Shown: positions 19,786 through 28,571, numbered from the stretch's first letter. The stretch: 64,000 nucleotides of DNA from an uncultured Paracoccaceae bacterium (GCA_947494675.1 CANLVP010000001.1:558001-622000), one strand, 5' to 3'. Numbers and translations: made by a program. Notes: a model not told the origin generated them from the letters alone.

Positions 19786-21854
19786 CCGGCACCGTGGTTC
19801 TTGACCCGCTGATCCCGTTGATCGGCCTCTACATCCTGGCCGGTCTCGCCGCTATTGGCGCGGGCCTTGCGGTCTATCGCCGCCTATCGGGCTGGTGGCT
19901 GCGCGCGCTTGCAGGCATCGCGCTATTGGCCGCATTGGCCAACCCCTCCCTACAACAGGAATCGCGCGAACCACTGTCGGACATCGTGATCCTTGTCGTC
20001 GATGAAACCGCCAGCCAAAAGGTCGGCAACCGCCCAGATCAAAACACCGCTGCCATCGCCAATGTCGAAGCGGAAATCGCCCGCCTCGATAACACCGAAC
20101 TGCGCATCGTCACCCTTGGCGACGGCGAAGGCGACGCGGGCACCGAACTCATGACCGCCCTCTCAACCGCCCTTGCCGAAGAACCACAGGGCCGTGTCGC
20201 GGGCATCATTCTGCTCACCGATGGCCGCTTGCACGACATCGAACGCGCCCCCGGCCTACCCGCGCCGATCCACACACTGCTGACCGGTGAACCCGACGAC
20301 TGGGACCGCCGCCTTGTCGTCACCAACGCGCCTGCCTTTGCGATCCTCGGCGAACAGATCACTCTGTCTTTGGAAATCAACGATCAAGGTGCCGCGCCAG
20401 AGGCCCGCTTTGCCCCCCTCACCATCGCCATCGACGGCGGGGAGCCGATGCAGTTTGAGGTCCCCGTGGGCGAGAAAATCGACCTGCCGCTGGAACTGCC
20501 CCATGGCGGCATGAACGTGATCCAGTTTGAAACCCCCGCCGTGGACGGCGAACTCACCGACCGCAACAACGCCGCCGTGGTGCAAATCAACGGCGTCCGC
20601 GACCGGTTGCGCGTGCTGCTGGTCTCGGGAGAGCCGCACGCGGGCGAACGCACATGGCGCAACCTGCTCAAGGCCGACAGCTCTGTCGATCTTGTGCACT
20701 TCACCATCCTGCGCCCGCCTGAAAAACAGGACGGCGTGCCGGTCAATGAACTCTCGCTCATCGCCTTTCCGACGCGCGAATTGTTCCTGGAAAAGATCAA
20801 CGACTTCGATCTGATCATCTTTGACCGCTATCGCCGCAGGGGCATTCTGCCAAACCCCTACCTTGAAAACATCGTCAATTACGTGGCCGATGGCGGCGCC
20901 GTTCTGGTGTCCTCTGGCCCCGAATACGGCGGTGCAGAATCCATCTTCCGCTCCCCCTTGGGCGCGATCCTGCCCGGTGAACCCAGCGCCCGCGTCTTTG
21001 AAGAAGGCTACACCCCTCTGGTCACCGACCTGGGCGACCGCCACCCCGTAACCGAAGGGCTTGCCGCCTTTGCCCCCAACCCTGATCCCGACAGCGACCT
21101 GCCCGGCTGGGGCCGCTGGTTCCGCCTCGTGGACGTGCTTGTGCCCGACACCGCCAATGTGTTGATGTCCGGCCTTGATGACAGGCCGTTACTGGCGCTG
21201 GAACGCATCGGCGAAGGCCGCGTGGCGCTGCTCGCCTCTGATCAAAGCTGGCTCTGGGATCGCGGCTTTGAAGGCGGCGGCCCACAACTTGAGCTACTCC
21301 GCCGCCTCGCCCATTGGATGATGAAAGAACCCCAGCTGGAAGAAGAAGCGCTCACCGCCGACGCCGCTGGCCAGACCCTGCGCATTATCCGCCGCTCCCT
21401 GTCCGAAGACGTGGGCGATGTGACCGTCACCCACCCTGACGGCACCCAGACCGTGCTGCAACTGGAAGAGGTCTCTCCGGGCCGCTACGAGACCCTCTGG
21501 AACGCGCCCGAGATTGGCCTTTACCGCCTCAACGAAGGCGAGCGTGAGGCCGTCATGGCCCTCGGCCCCGCAGCCCCGCGCGAACTGGAACAGACCATCG
21601 CCAGTGGTGCCGCACTCCAGCCGCTTGTGGACAGCACCCGTGGCGGTATCCGCAATGTCTCTGACGGGGATATCGACATCCGCACGGTCCGCCCCGGCCG
21701 CCCCGCTGCCGGGCGCGGCTGGATCGGCGTGACACCGCGCGGCGCATACCAGACGGCGGATATCTCAATCACGCCGCTTCTGCCCGCCTGGGCCTTCTTG
21801 CTGCTGGCTTCACTTCTGGTCGTCGGCGCTTGGCTGCGCGAGGGTCGCCGTTAG
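19782..21854 (+). CDS. Membrane protein with class I glutamine amidotransferase-like domain
   Basis: 690 residues. Helices near 10-32 and 38-55 and one at the C terminus (about 663-685, LLPAWAFLLLASLLVVGAW) frame a large soluble region. Near 65 VILVVDETASQ resembles a VWA strand with the metal site partly kept, and near 275-400 the LVSGEPHAGERTWRN and GGAVLVSSGPEYGG segments look like the GATase/ThuA-like fold. Neither the catalytic Cys nor the His-Glu dyad of a true amidotransferase is evident. It ends the MoxR operon and is convergent with the stress protein gene. Confidence 0.75.
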   Translation: MTGTVVLDPLIPLIGLYILAGLAAIGAGLAVYRRLSGWWLRALAGIALLAALANPSLQQESREPLSDIVILVVDETASQKVGNRPDQNTAAIANVEAEIARLDNTELRIVTLGDGEGDAGTELMTALSTALAEEPQGRVAGIILLTDGRLHDIERAPGLPAPIHTLLTGEPDDWDRRLVVTNAPAFAILGEQITLSLEINDQGAAPEARFAPLTIAIDGGEPMQFEVPVGEKIDLPLELPHGGMNVIQFETPAVDGELTDRNNAAVVQINGVRDRLRVLLVSGEPHAGERTWRNLLKADSSVDLVHFTILRPPEKQDGVPVNELSLIAFPTRELFLEKINDFDLIIFDRYRRRGILPNPYLENIVNYVADGGAVLVSSGPEYGGAESIFRSPLGAILPGEPSARVFEEGYTPLVTDLGDRHPVTEGLAAFAPNPDPDSDLPGWGRWFRLVDVLVPDTANVLMSGLDDRPLLALERIGEGRVALLASDQSWLWDRGFEGGGPQLELLRRLAHWMMKEPQLEEEALTADAAGQTLRIIRRSLSEDVGDVTVTHPDGTQTVLQLEEVSPGRYETLWNAPEIGLYRLNEGEREAVMALGPAAPRELEQTIASGAALQPLVDSTRGGIRNVSDGDIDIRTVRPGRPAAGRGWIGVTPRGAYQTADISITPLLPAWAFLLLASLLVVGAWLREGRR

Positions 21855-22258
21855 CGGATCACATGCACCGCACAATGGGCGTGCCGCACCACACGCGACG
21901 CCGTTGACCCCAGAAAGTAATCCTCAAGCCCCGGCTTATGGGACGCGATGATGATACAATCGCAATCATGCGATTTGGCATAATCAATGATCGCGCGCCC
22001 CGCATGTCCAACCACCATCTCAGCCTTCGCGCCTGACAGCTCCTTTGAAAGCCCTGCGAGCTTTTGCAAACTATCCGCCTGATTGCGCGCAATCACCTCT
22101 TTAGGCACTTCGGTCGCCACGATCGCCGGGATCGGCTCCACAACATGGATGACGCTGAATTTCGCGCCCTCATCGGCCAAGGCACGCGCCGCCGCAAACG
22201 ACGCCGCCGTGTCATGCCCATCATCCAAAAGCACCGGAACTAGGATATTGTGATACAT
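21851..22258 (-). CDS. Universal stress protein (UspA family)
   Basis: 135 residues. Starts MYHNILVPVLLDDG with the first strand of the Usp fold, and ends with the nucleotide motif HKPGLEDYFLGSTASRVVRHAHCAVHVI, which matches the ATP-binding G-2x-G-9x-G(S/T) pattern in spirit with Gly, Ser, Thr positions. ATG 22258 is chosen because AAGGAGG lies eight bases upstream. It is separate from its neighbours on this strand. Confidence 0.92.
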   Translation of the reverse strand: MYHNILVPVLLDDGHDTAASFAAARALADEGAKFSVIHVVEPIPAIVATEVPKEVIARNQADSLQKLAGLSKELSGAKAEMVVGHAGRAIIDYAKSHDCDCIIIASHKPGLEDYFLGSTASRVVRHAHCAVHVIR

Positions 22259-22369
22259 CTCAAAGCCTCCTTCTTGATGCACCAATCATCGCAGAAATCC
22301 CCACAAGGGGCTTTGCGCCAGATCAAGCAGCCTCTGGAAACACCGCGCGGATCATACTCTTGGGCCTGA

Positions 22370-22522
22370 AATTTAGGGCATCTTTCGCAAGCCCGCTCAT
22401 CCGGCAGTTGCCGGGCCTATATCTACGATCAGAACGAAGTCGAAATGTTCTATTGCGGCAACAACGGCACTGGCAGCAATCGGACAGACGATGCGGTCTT
22501 CGTAGGCCTCAAGACGGGTTGA
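22370..22522 (+). pseudogene. Startless coding-like fragment (C-terminal remnant?)
   Basis: From 22370 to the TGA at 22520-22522 one frame reads like real protein (RAYIYDQNEVEMFYCGNN, then TDDAVFVGLKTG), with two Cys and ordinary composition. It has no start codon: a stop lies immediately upstream at 22367 and the only ATG is internal. Its 3' end overlaps the convergent gene by 14 bases. It looks like the tail of a lost or frameshifted gene; the upstream part was not identified, nor was a family. Confidence 0.4.
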
Positions 22523-22862
22523 GCATCACCGGAAATGTCTGATCGTCCCAGCCATCCACATTGGTTCGCGTGCGCACGTAAACCTCTGTCATGCCATCAG
22601 GGATCACGACGCCAGAAGTTGACCGGGTAAAGGGTTGCTCATTCACATGCGGATGCGCCAGCGGACGCTCCCCCAGAATATTGCCCTCGGCATCCTCAAC
22701 CCGCCAGCCATCGGCATAGTCATCCCAACCGGTATCGCCATGCAACAGGCTCACGTCAAAGCGCCAGCTGTCGCCGGATTTCGTCGCCACGACGTTCGTG
22801 ACCTCTGCCGGATCAGCCATCAGCGGCCCGGCACAAAGCAGGAAAGGGATCAAATATCTCAT
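22509..22862 (-). CDS. Exported protein of unknown function (117 aa)
   Basis: An N-terminal signal peptide (MRYLIPFLLCAGPLMADPAE, likely cut after the MA-type motif near 16) leads into a small beta-rich domain with several Trp and Asp: WRFDVSLLHGDTGWDDYADGW and VYVRTRTNVDGWDDQTFPV. This pattern, a repeated GWDD, is seen in small periplasmic proteins of Rhodobacterales without assigned function. Start at 22862 has AAAGGTG upstream and overlaps the DUF599 stop as ATGA, so the pair is coupled. Confidence 0.78.
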   Translation of the reverse strand: MRYLIPFLLCAGPLMADPAEVTNVVATKSGDSWRFDVSLLHGDTGWDDYADGWRVEDAEGNILGERPLAHPHVNEQPFTRSTSGVVIPDGMTEVYVRTRTNVDGWDDQTFPVMLNPS

Positions 22863-23557
22863 GGTGCACCTTTTAGCAGAATGGTTCGCGGCAGGCTCGC
22901 AAATTCCCGTGACCAGACGACCCAACCGACAATGCCGGTCCCAACCACCAGCGCAATCGGTCCCACCAACCACAACAGCGCGCCCAGCGCGAAATACATC
23001 GCCCGCAGCCCACGGTTAAAGTTGATCGCCGCCCGCACATTCAGCTCTCCCGCCTGCATCGCCTGCGGCAAGGCATCGGGATCGTTGGGGTCATTGGGCA
23101 CAGCGGCCATCAGCACCGCGCAATAGCCAAACACCCGATTGGCCCAGACGAATTTCAAAAAGGCATTCACCAGAAAAAACACCACAAACCCCAGCTTGAG
23201 CTGCCAGATCACCGCAGGCGTCGCCACCTGTGTCACTTCCGTCGCGATACCGGTCAGTGGATCGGTATTGCCCATCAGCGCCAGCACACCACCAATCGCC
23301 AGAATGTTGGTGGATGCAAAAAACGATGTCCCCTGACGCAGGCTCGCCAAAATCTGGCTGTCGAAAATCCGCACATCGCGTTTGGCCATCTCGCGCATCC
23401 ACGCCCGTCGCCGCTCTGCCATCAAAATCGTGACAGACGGGTGTTTTTTGTGCGGATGGTCGATGACCCAGCCGAGCGCCAGCCAGACCGCCAAAAGCAG
23501 CCCCGCAGCAGCAAAATCAAGCGGTGAAAGGGCCGAAAGGCGCAGGGTCATATCCAT
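22859..23557 (-). CDS. DUF599 membrane protein
   Basis: 232 residues with about four hydrophobic helices (near 13-32, 78-98, 118-140 and 190-215). The family motifs RRAWMREMAKRDVRIFDSQILASLRQGTSFF near 50 and the AAINFNRGLRAMYFALGALLW stretch near 178 are clear. Function of the family is unknown; it is a membrane protein of bacteria and plants. It is transcribed away from glcD with about 90 bases between starts. Confidence 0.87.
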   Translation of the reverse strand: MDMTLRLSALSPLDFAAAGLLLAVWLALGWVIDHPHKKHPSVTILMAERRRAWMREMAKRDVRIFDSQILASLRQGTSFFASTNILAIGGVLALMGNTDPLTGIATEVTQVATPAVIWQLKLGFVVFFLVNAFLKFVWANRVFGYCAVLMAAVPNDPNDPDALPQAMQAGELNVRAAINFNRGLRAMYFALGALLWLVGPIALVVGTGIVGWVVWSREFASLPRTILLKGAP

Positions 23558-23600
23558 GGTGCGACACTACTGCGCAGACTCCTGACTTGCCATACGGGAA

Positions 23601-23624
23601 AATTGGTCATATTACTTTACCAAT
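23601..23624. promoter_or_regulatory. FadR-type operator upstream of glcD
   Basis: ATTGGT...ACCAAT inverted repeat with an 11-base spacer. It agrees with the site before the GntR gene at 49752-49775 in 19 of 24 positions, including an identical AATTGGTCATA. It ends 22 bases before the glcD start, where a repressor could block the promoter. Confidence 0.55.
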
Positions 23625-23646
23625 CATCTCTGGAAGGACTCGCGCC

Positions 23647-25083
23647 ATGCAAATGCCTGAACCCAGCGCCCGGATCATCGGCCTGAAATCTCAGCTGATC
23701 GAGCGCCTGCTGGCCGTCCTGCCTGCGGATGCCGTGATATCGGACGAGGCCGAAACCCGCGTCTATGAATGCGACGGGCTGGCCGCTTACAAATGCCCCC
23801 CGCTTCTAGCGGTCCTGCCAAGCACCACCCAAGAAGTCGCTGACGTGCTCAAGATCTGCCATGACATGGGCGTGCCCGTGGTCCCGCGCGGCTCTGGCAC
23901 CTCGCTCGCGGGCGGGGCCATGCCCACCGCCGACAGCGTGATCCTTGGGGTGGCGCGGCTGAATGACGTGCTCGAAACCGACTACGACAACCGCATCATC
24001 CGCGTGCAATCCGGGCGCACGAACCTGTCGGTCACAGGGGCCGTGGAACAAAACGGATTCTTCTATGCGCCCGACCCCTCAAGCCAACTCGCCTGCGCCA
24101 TCGCGGGCAATATCGCTATGAACTCCGGCGGGGCACATTGCCTGAAATACGGCGTGACCACCAATAACCTCATGGGCGTGACCATGGTGATGATGGACGG
24201 CACTGTAGTTGAAATCGGCGGCGCGCATCTGGACGCCGGGGGCCTCGACCTCTTGGGCGTGATCTGCGGCTCTGAGGGACAGCTCGGCGTCGTGACCGAG
24301 GCGACCCTGCGCATCCTGCACAAACCCGAAGGCGCGCGCCCCATCCTCATGGGCTTTGACAGCGCTGAAGTGGCCGGGCAATGCGTGTCCGACATCATCA
24401 AGGCGGGCGTCCTGCCTGTCGCCATCGAATATATGGACAAGCTCTGCATCGAGGTCTGCGAGGCTCATGCCCAAGCAGGCTACCCCCTGTGCGAGGCACT
24501 GCTGATCGTCGAAGTGGAAGGCGCGCCTGCCGAGATTGACGAACAACTCAGCCTGATCAAGGACATCGCCCAACGCCTGAACCCGGTGGAACTGCGCGAG
24601 GCCCAGAACGCCGATGAGGCGGGCCGCATCTGGCTGGGCCGCAAATCCGCCTTTGGTGCCATGGGGCAGGTCAACGACTACATGTGCCTTGATGGCACCG
24701 TGCCCGTCAGCAAACTGCCCGAGGTGCTGCGCCGTATCGGTGAATTGTCGCGCGAACACGGGCTCGACGTCGGTAACGTCTTTCACGCAGGCGACGGCAA
24801 TATGCACCCGCTGATCCTCTACAATGCCAATACCCCCGGCGATCTTGAAAGATGCGAAGCGCTGGGTGCCGCCATCCTCAAGCTTTGTGTCGAGGTCGGC
24901 GGCTGCCTGACCGGCGAACATGGCGTGGGCATTGAAAAGCGTGACCTGATGCGCGCGCAATATACCGATGCCGATCTTGAGGCGCAGATGGCCGTGAAGG
25001 ACGTCTTTGACCCCAAATGGCTTCTGAACCCCGCAAAAGTGTTTCCGCTTGATGCCACTGCTGCACGTCGTGACGCCGCTTAG
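23647..25083 (+). CDS. glcD: Glycolate oxidase FAD subunit GlcD
   Basis: Oxidises glycolate (or D-lactate) to glyoxylate with GlcE and GlcF. 478 residues of the FAD-linked oxidase family: the FAD loop VVPRGSGTSLAGGAMP near 77, PDPSSQLACAIAGNIAMNSGG near 140, and the C-terminal metal and substrate motif FHAGDGNMHP near 378 with GEHGVGIEK near 422. Start 23647 is supported by GGAAGGA; the upstream reading frame is rejected. Followed by glcE after an intergenic repeat. Confidence 0.94.
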   Translation: MQMPEPSARIIGLKSQLIERLLAVLPADAVISDEAETRVYECDGLAAYKCPPLLAVLPSTTQEVADVLKICHDMGVPVVPRGSGTSLAGGAMPTADSVILGVARLNDVLETDYDNRIIRVQSGRTNLSVTGAVEQNGFFYAPDPSSQLACAIAGNIAMNSGGAHCLKYGVTTNNLMGVTMVMMDGTVVEIGGAHLDAGGLDLLGVICGSEGQLGVVTEATLRILHKPEGARPILMGFDSAEVAGQCVSDIIKAGVLPVAIEYMDKLCIEVCEAHAQAGYPLCEALLIVEVEGAPAEIDEQLSLIKDIAQRLNPVELREAQNADEAGRIWLGRKSAFGAMGQVNDYMCLDGTVPVSKLPEVLRRIGELSREHGLDVGNVFHAGDGNMHPLILYNANTPGDLERCEALGAAILKLCVEVGGCLTGEHGVGIEKRDLMRAQYTDADLEAQMAVKDVFDPKWLLNPAKVFPLDATAARRDAA

Positions 25084-25147
25084 AGGGGGCTTTGCCCCCG
25101 CGCGGTTAAACCCGCGCGCCCCAGGATATTTCCAGATCAAAGAAAGC
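25084..25147. repeat. GGATATTT intergenic repeat, copy A
   Basis: GC-rich hairpins (GGGGGCTTTGCCCCC and GCGCGG/CCGCGC) followed by CCCAGGATATTTCCAGATCAAAGAAAG. The GGATATTT core and trailing A-rich end are shared with copies at 37741, 37945 and 61427. It fills the glcD-glcE gap, and its A-rich end supplies the only purine stretch before glcE. Confidence 0.6.
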
Positions 25148-25149
25148 CC

Positions 25150-26232
25150 ATGACAATTTCAAGTGATACACAACTGGCCGACGCAATCCGCGATGCCAAA
25201 GGCCCCTTGCGGGTGCAAGGCGGCGGCACGCGGCCCATTGGCACCTCTGGCCCGGGCGAGGTGCTGTCGACCAGCGGCCTGTCCGGCATTACGCTCTATG
25301 ATCCCGGCGCGCTGACGATTGTCGTCAAGGCGGGCACCCCCGTGGACGAGGTCACCGCGACCTTGGCCGAACAAGGCCAGCGCCTTGCGTTCGAACCCAT
25401 GGATCATCGCGCGCTTTTGGGAACCGCTGGCACGCCCACGATCGGCGGCGTGGTGGCTGGTAACATTTCCGGACCGCGTCGCATAGCTGTGGGCGCCTGC
25501 CGGGACTTCCTGCTGGGGGTTACCTTTGTCGATGGCACGGGCACCCTCATCAAGAACGGTGGCCGTGTGATGAAGAACGTCACCGGCTACGATCTGGTCA
25601 AGCTGATGTGCGGGTCCTACGGCACGCTAGGTGTGCTGACCGAAGTTGCCCTGAAAGTGCTGCCCATCGCCGCATCTGAAACCACGCTCACGATCAAAGG
25701 CCTCGATACCGCCACTGCGGTCAAAGCCATGTCAGCGGCACTCGGCTCCCCTTTTGACGTCACAGGCGTGGCCCATGAGGGCACCGACACATTGTTCCGG
25801 ATTGAAGGTTTCGCCGATTCCGTGGCGTACCGCACGGCGGAATTGACCAAACGCCTCGCCCCCTTTGGCGCAGCCGAACCCGTAACAGACAGCGCGATCC
25901 GCTGGGCTGCGATCTGCGATGTCACGACATTGGCGAGTGCGCCGGGCGACATCTGGCGCATCTCTGTTAAACCCACTGACGCCCCCGGCGTGTTAGACCG
26001 TCTGGGTCAACCGCCGCACCTGCTCGACTGGGGCGGCGGGCTGATCTGGGCCTGCGTGCCACCCGGCACCGACGTCCGCACAGCGCTAGGGGCAGGCTAT
26101 GCCACCTGCCTGCGCGGCACCGGCCACGGCCCCGCCTTCCCCCCCGAACCGGCCCCCCTTGCCGCCATCACCCAAGGCCTGCGCGACCGTTTTGATCCGC
26201 GCGGCATCCTGAACCCCGGATTGATGACCTGA
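25150..26232 (+). CDS. glcE: Glycolate oxidase FAD-binding subunit GlcE
   Basis: 360 residues, second flavin subunit. RVQGGGTRPIG near 20, AGTPTIGGVVAGNISGPRRI near 95 and GGRVMKNVTGYDLVKLMCGSYGTLG near 138 follow the FAD-binding type 4 fold, with a shorter cap than GlcD. It ends DRFDPRGILNPGLM. TGATG overlap with glcF. Confidence 0.92.
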   Translation: MTISSDTQLADAIRDAKGPLRVQGGGTRPIGTSGPGEVLSTSGLSGITLYDPGALTIVVKAGTPVDEVTATLAEQGQRLAFEPMDHRALLGTAGTPTIGGVVAGNISGPRRIAVGACRDFLLGVTFVDGTGTLIKNGGRVMKNVTGYDLVKLMCGSYGTLGVLTEVALKVLPIAASETTLTIKGLDTATAVKAMSAALGSPFDVTGVAHEGTDTLFRIEGFADSVAYRTAELTKRLAPFGAAEPVTDSAIRWAAICDVTTLASAPGDIWRISVKPTDAPGVLDRLGQPPHLLDWGGGLIWACVPPGTDVRTALGAGYATCLRGTGHGPAFPPEPAPLAAITQGLRDRFDPRGILNPGLMT

Positions 26233-27566
26233 TGCAGACCCATTTTACGCCCGATCAGCTGAAAAACCCCGGCACTGCCCGCGCAAACGAGATCCTGCGC
26301 GCCTGTGTCCATTGTGGGTTCTGCACGGCCACCTGCCCTACTTACCAAGTGCTGGGCGATGAGCTCGACAGCCCCCGTGGCCGCATCTACCTGATGAAAG
26401 ACATGCTCGAGAATGAACGGACACCTGACGCCAAAACCGTCAAACATATCGACCGCTGCCTGTCCTGTCTGGCCTGCATGACCACCTGCCCCTCCGGCGT
26501 GCACTACATGCATCTCGTTGATCACGCCCGCGCCTATATCGAGGAACACTACAAGCGCCCGCTGTCAGACCGTGCCCTGCGCTGGGTGCTGGCGCGCATC
26601 CTCCCCTACCCGATGCGGTTTCGCATCGCACTTCTGGGTGCCAAGATCGGGCGGCCCTTTGCACGCCTCATGCCTGACGCGCGCCTGCGGGCGATGCTGG
26701 AAATGGCCCCCAAACACATCCCCCCTGTCAGCCGCAACGACGACCCGCAAACCTTTGCCGTGCCTGACGCCAAGATGCGCGTCGTCCTGATGACCGGCTG
26801 CGCCCAACGTGCCCTCAACACCGATATCAACGACGCCACGATCCGCCTGCTAACCCGATTGGGGGCAGAGGTTGTGATCCCCGAGGGCCAAGGCTGCTGC
26901 GGCGCACTGACCCACCACATGGGCAAGGAAACCGAAAGCCATGCGACCGCCGCCAAGAACGTCCGCGCATGGGCCCGCGAAATCGACGCAGGCCTCGATG
27001 CTATCGTTATCAACACCTCCGGCTGCGGCACCACGGTCAAGGACTACGGCCACATGTTCCGCAATGACCCCAATCTGGCAAAGGACGCCGCCCGCGTATC
27101 CGCCATCGCCAAGGATGTCTCTGAGGTTTTGCAAGACCTGACAGCAGCAGCCCCGATCGCCCCCGCTCAAGACTTTCAAGCGATCAAAGTTGCCTACCAT
27201 GCGGCTTGTTCGCTTCAGCACGGGCAAAAAATCAAATCCGCCCCGAAAGAGCTTTTGCGCACTGCAGGTTTCACCGTTCTGGAACCCGCCGACAGCCATC
27301 TTTGCTGCGGTTCAGCAGGCACCTACAACCTAATGCAGCCCGAGATTTCCAAACAGCTCAAGGCCCGCAAGGTCCAAACGCTGGAGGCGTTAACGCCTGA
27401 CATCATCTCTGCCGGGAACATCGGCTGCATGATGCAGATCGGCAGCGGAACGGATGTGCCGATTGTCCACACGGTGGAGCTTCTCGACTGGGCCACCGGC
27501 GGGCCAAAGCCCCCCGCGCTTGACGCCGACGCAAATGCCACACCTGCGGTGCCAATCCTGCGATAA
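26232..27566 (+). CDS. glcF: Glycolate oxidase iron-sulfur subunit GlcF
   Basis: 444 residues. Two [4Fe-4S] motifs near the N terminus: CVHCGFCTATCPTY near 23 and CLSCLACMTTCPSG near 75. Two CCG domains follow with GCCGALTHH near 220 and CCGSAGTYN near 358. Passes electrons from the flavin subunits to the quinone pool at the membrane. A typical last gene of a glcDEF operon. Confidence 0.95.
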   Translation: MQTHFTPDQLKNPGTARANEILRACVHCGFCTATCPTYQVLGDELDSPRGRIYLMKDMLENERTPDAKTVKHIDRCLSCLACMTTCPSGVHYMHLVDHARAYIEEHYKRPLSDRALRWVLARILPYPMRFRIALLGAKIGRPFARLMPDARLRAMLEMAPKHIPPVSRNDDPQTFAVPDAKMRVVLMTGCAQRALNTDINDATIRLLTRLGAEVVIPEGQGCCGALTHHMGKETESHATAAKNVRAWAREIDAGLDAIVINTSGCGTTVKDYGHMFRNDPNLAKDAARVSAIAKDVSEVLQDLTAAAPIAPAQDFQAIKVAYHAACSLQHGQKIKSAPKELLRTAGFTVLEPADSHLCCGSAGTYNLMQPEISKQLKARKVQTLEALTPDIISAGNIGCMMQIGSGTDVPIVHTVELLDWATGGPKPPALDADANATPAVPILR

Positions 27567-27590
27567 TGCCTTAATATTGCCTAAACAGCC

Positions 27591-27618
27591 CTCTACCTTG
27601 CGCCCAACGCGGTAGGAG
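27591..27618 (+). promoter_or_regulatory. Hairpin sequestering the protease Shine-Dalgarno
   Basis: CTC-TACC pairs with GGTA-G-GAG, leaving one bulged G, and an inner GCG/CGC closes a five-base loop. The complete AGGAG (27614-27618) is inside the stem, five bases before the start at 27624. This would hold translation low until the stem opens, for example by heat or a factor. Confidence 0.45.
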
Positions 27619-27623
27619 AGTTC

Positions 27624-28439
27624 ATGCGGTATCTTGTTGTCATTGCAGCGCTTTTTGCAGGCCTCATCGGGCCCGCCCAAGCACAGGATGCAGACGAAAC
27701 AGCGCTTGTGACGCTGGAAACGGGCGAGGCTTCGCGCGGCTGGGAAGGCGTCGGGCGGCTTGATATCGAAGGCACCGGCTTTTGCACCGCCGCCCTGATC
27801 GAAGAACGCCTGATCCTCACCGCCGCCCATTGTGTTTACGGCACCGACGGGCGCGTGCTGCCCGCATCGGCGTTCCAATTCAACGCAGGCCTGCGCGGTG
27901 GCCGGGCAGAGGCGTCGCGCGGCATCAGCCGCCTTGTGGCCCATCCCGACTACATATTCACCGGCAAGACCGGCCGCGCAGGCGGTGTCGCGATGGATAT
28001 CGCCGTCCTCGAACTCGATCGTTCAATCCGCCTCACACGGGTGCAACCCTTTGACGTGGCCGCCGACCCCACACGCGGCGATCAGATCGGCGTGGTCTCC
28101 TACGGGCGGGGACGCGCCAACGCCGCCAGCCTGCAAGAGGTTTGCAGCGTCATGGGCCGCCAATCCGGCGTGCTGATTATGACCTGCGATATCGAGCCCG
28201 GCTCCAGCGGGGCCCCTGTCTTCACAATCGAAAACGGCAAACCGCGCATCGTCTCGGTCGTGTCCTCCATGTCCAGTCTGGGCGAACAAGAGGTGTCGCT
28301 TGGCACCTCGCTGAACGAACCCCTACAGGAGCTCCTGCGCCATTTTGCCAGCATCGGCCCCGCCAAACCTGGCGGCTCTCAGCGGCTTGTGCAGGTGGGC
28401 GAACGCAACAATACCGGTGCGAAATTCGTCCGACCCTAA
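27624..28439 (+). CDS. Secreted trypsin-like serine protease
   Basis: 271 residues. A signal peptide (about 1-21, ending AQAQD) is followed by a chymotrypsin-fold domain with the catalytic triad: His in TAAHCVYG near 71, Asp in AMDIAVLELD near 125, Ser in EPGSSGAPVF near 192. Two conserved Cys pairs are likely disulfides. V8/trypsin-like enzymes of this size act in the periplasm. Starts behind GGTAGGAG, which is folded into a hairpin. No adjacent inhibitor gene was seen. Confidence 0.9.
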   Translation: MRYLVVIAALFAGLIGPAQAQDADETALVTLETGEASRGWEGVGRLDIEGTGFCTAALIEERLILTAAHCVYGTDGRVLPASAFQFNAGLRGGRAEASRGISRLVAHPDYIFTGKTGRAGGVAMDIAVLELDRSIRLTRVQPFDVAADPTRGDQIGVVSYGRGRANAASLQEVCSVMGRQSGVLIMTCDIEPGSSGAPVFTIENGKPRIVSVVSSMSSLGEQEVSLGTSLNEPLQELLRHFASIGPAKPGGSQRLVQVGERNNTGAKFVRP

Positions 28440-28443
28440 GGGT

Positions 28444-28471
28444 CTTGAAACCGCAAATCTGATCCCCAAAT
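28444..28471 (+). promoter_or_regulatory. Sigma-32 (RpoH)-type promoter of hsp20
   Basis: CTTGAAA at 28444-28450 and CCCCAAAT at 28464-28471 with a 13-base spacer match the RpoH pattern closely. It is about 100 bases before the Hsp20 start, giving a long leader. Confidence 0.72.
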
Positions 28472-28540
28472 GATAGCTATCGGAACGCCAAATCTGGGTT
28501 CCGACCCAAACCGGCCTGTCCCCAATGGGAAGGCTAAACA

Positions 28541-28571
28541 ACTGTTATCGCTTGATAAAGGATGACCTGAT
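28541..28571 (+). promoter_or_regulatory. ROSE-like RNA thermometer segment before hsp20
   Basis: In the leader, TCGCT (28548-28552) can pair with AGGA (28559-28562) across a short loop leaving a bulged G, the core feature of ROSE elements that hide the Shine-Dalgarno of small heat-shock genes. ATG follows nine bases after AGGA. Upstream, TCGGAAC/GTTCCGA forms an additional hairpin (28480-28503). Confidence 0.5.

Noticed and set aside
22360-22542. 60-residue ORF starting MGLKFRASF
   Set aside because: Basic, out-of-frame translation of the better coding-like fragment at 22370-22522.
27571-27586. Second CtrA-like box (TTAA-N7-TAAA) before the protease
   Set aside because: Fails one half-site base; too common a partial match.
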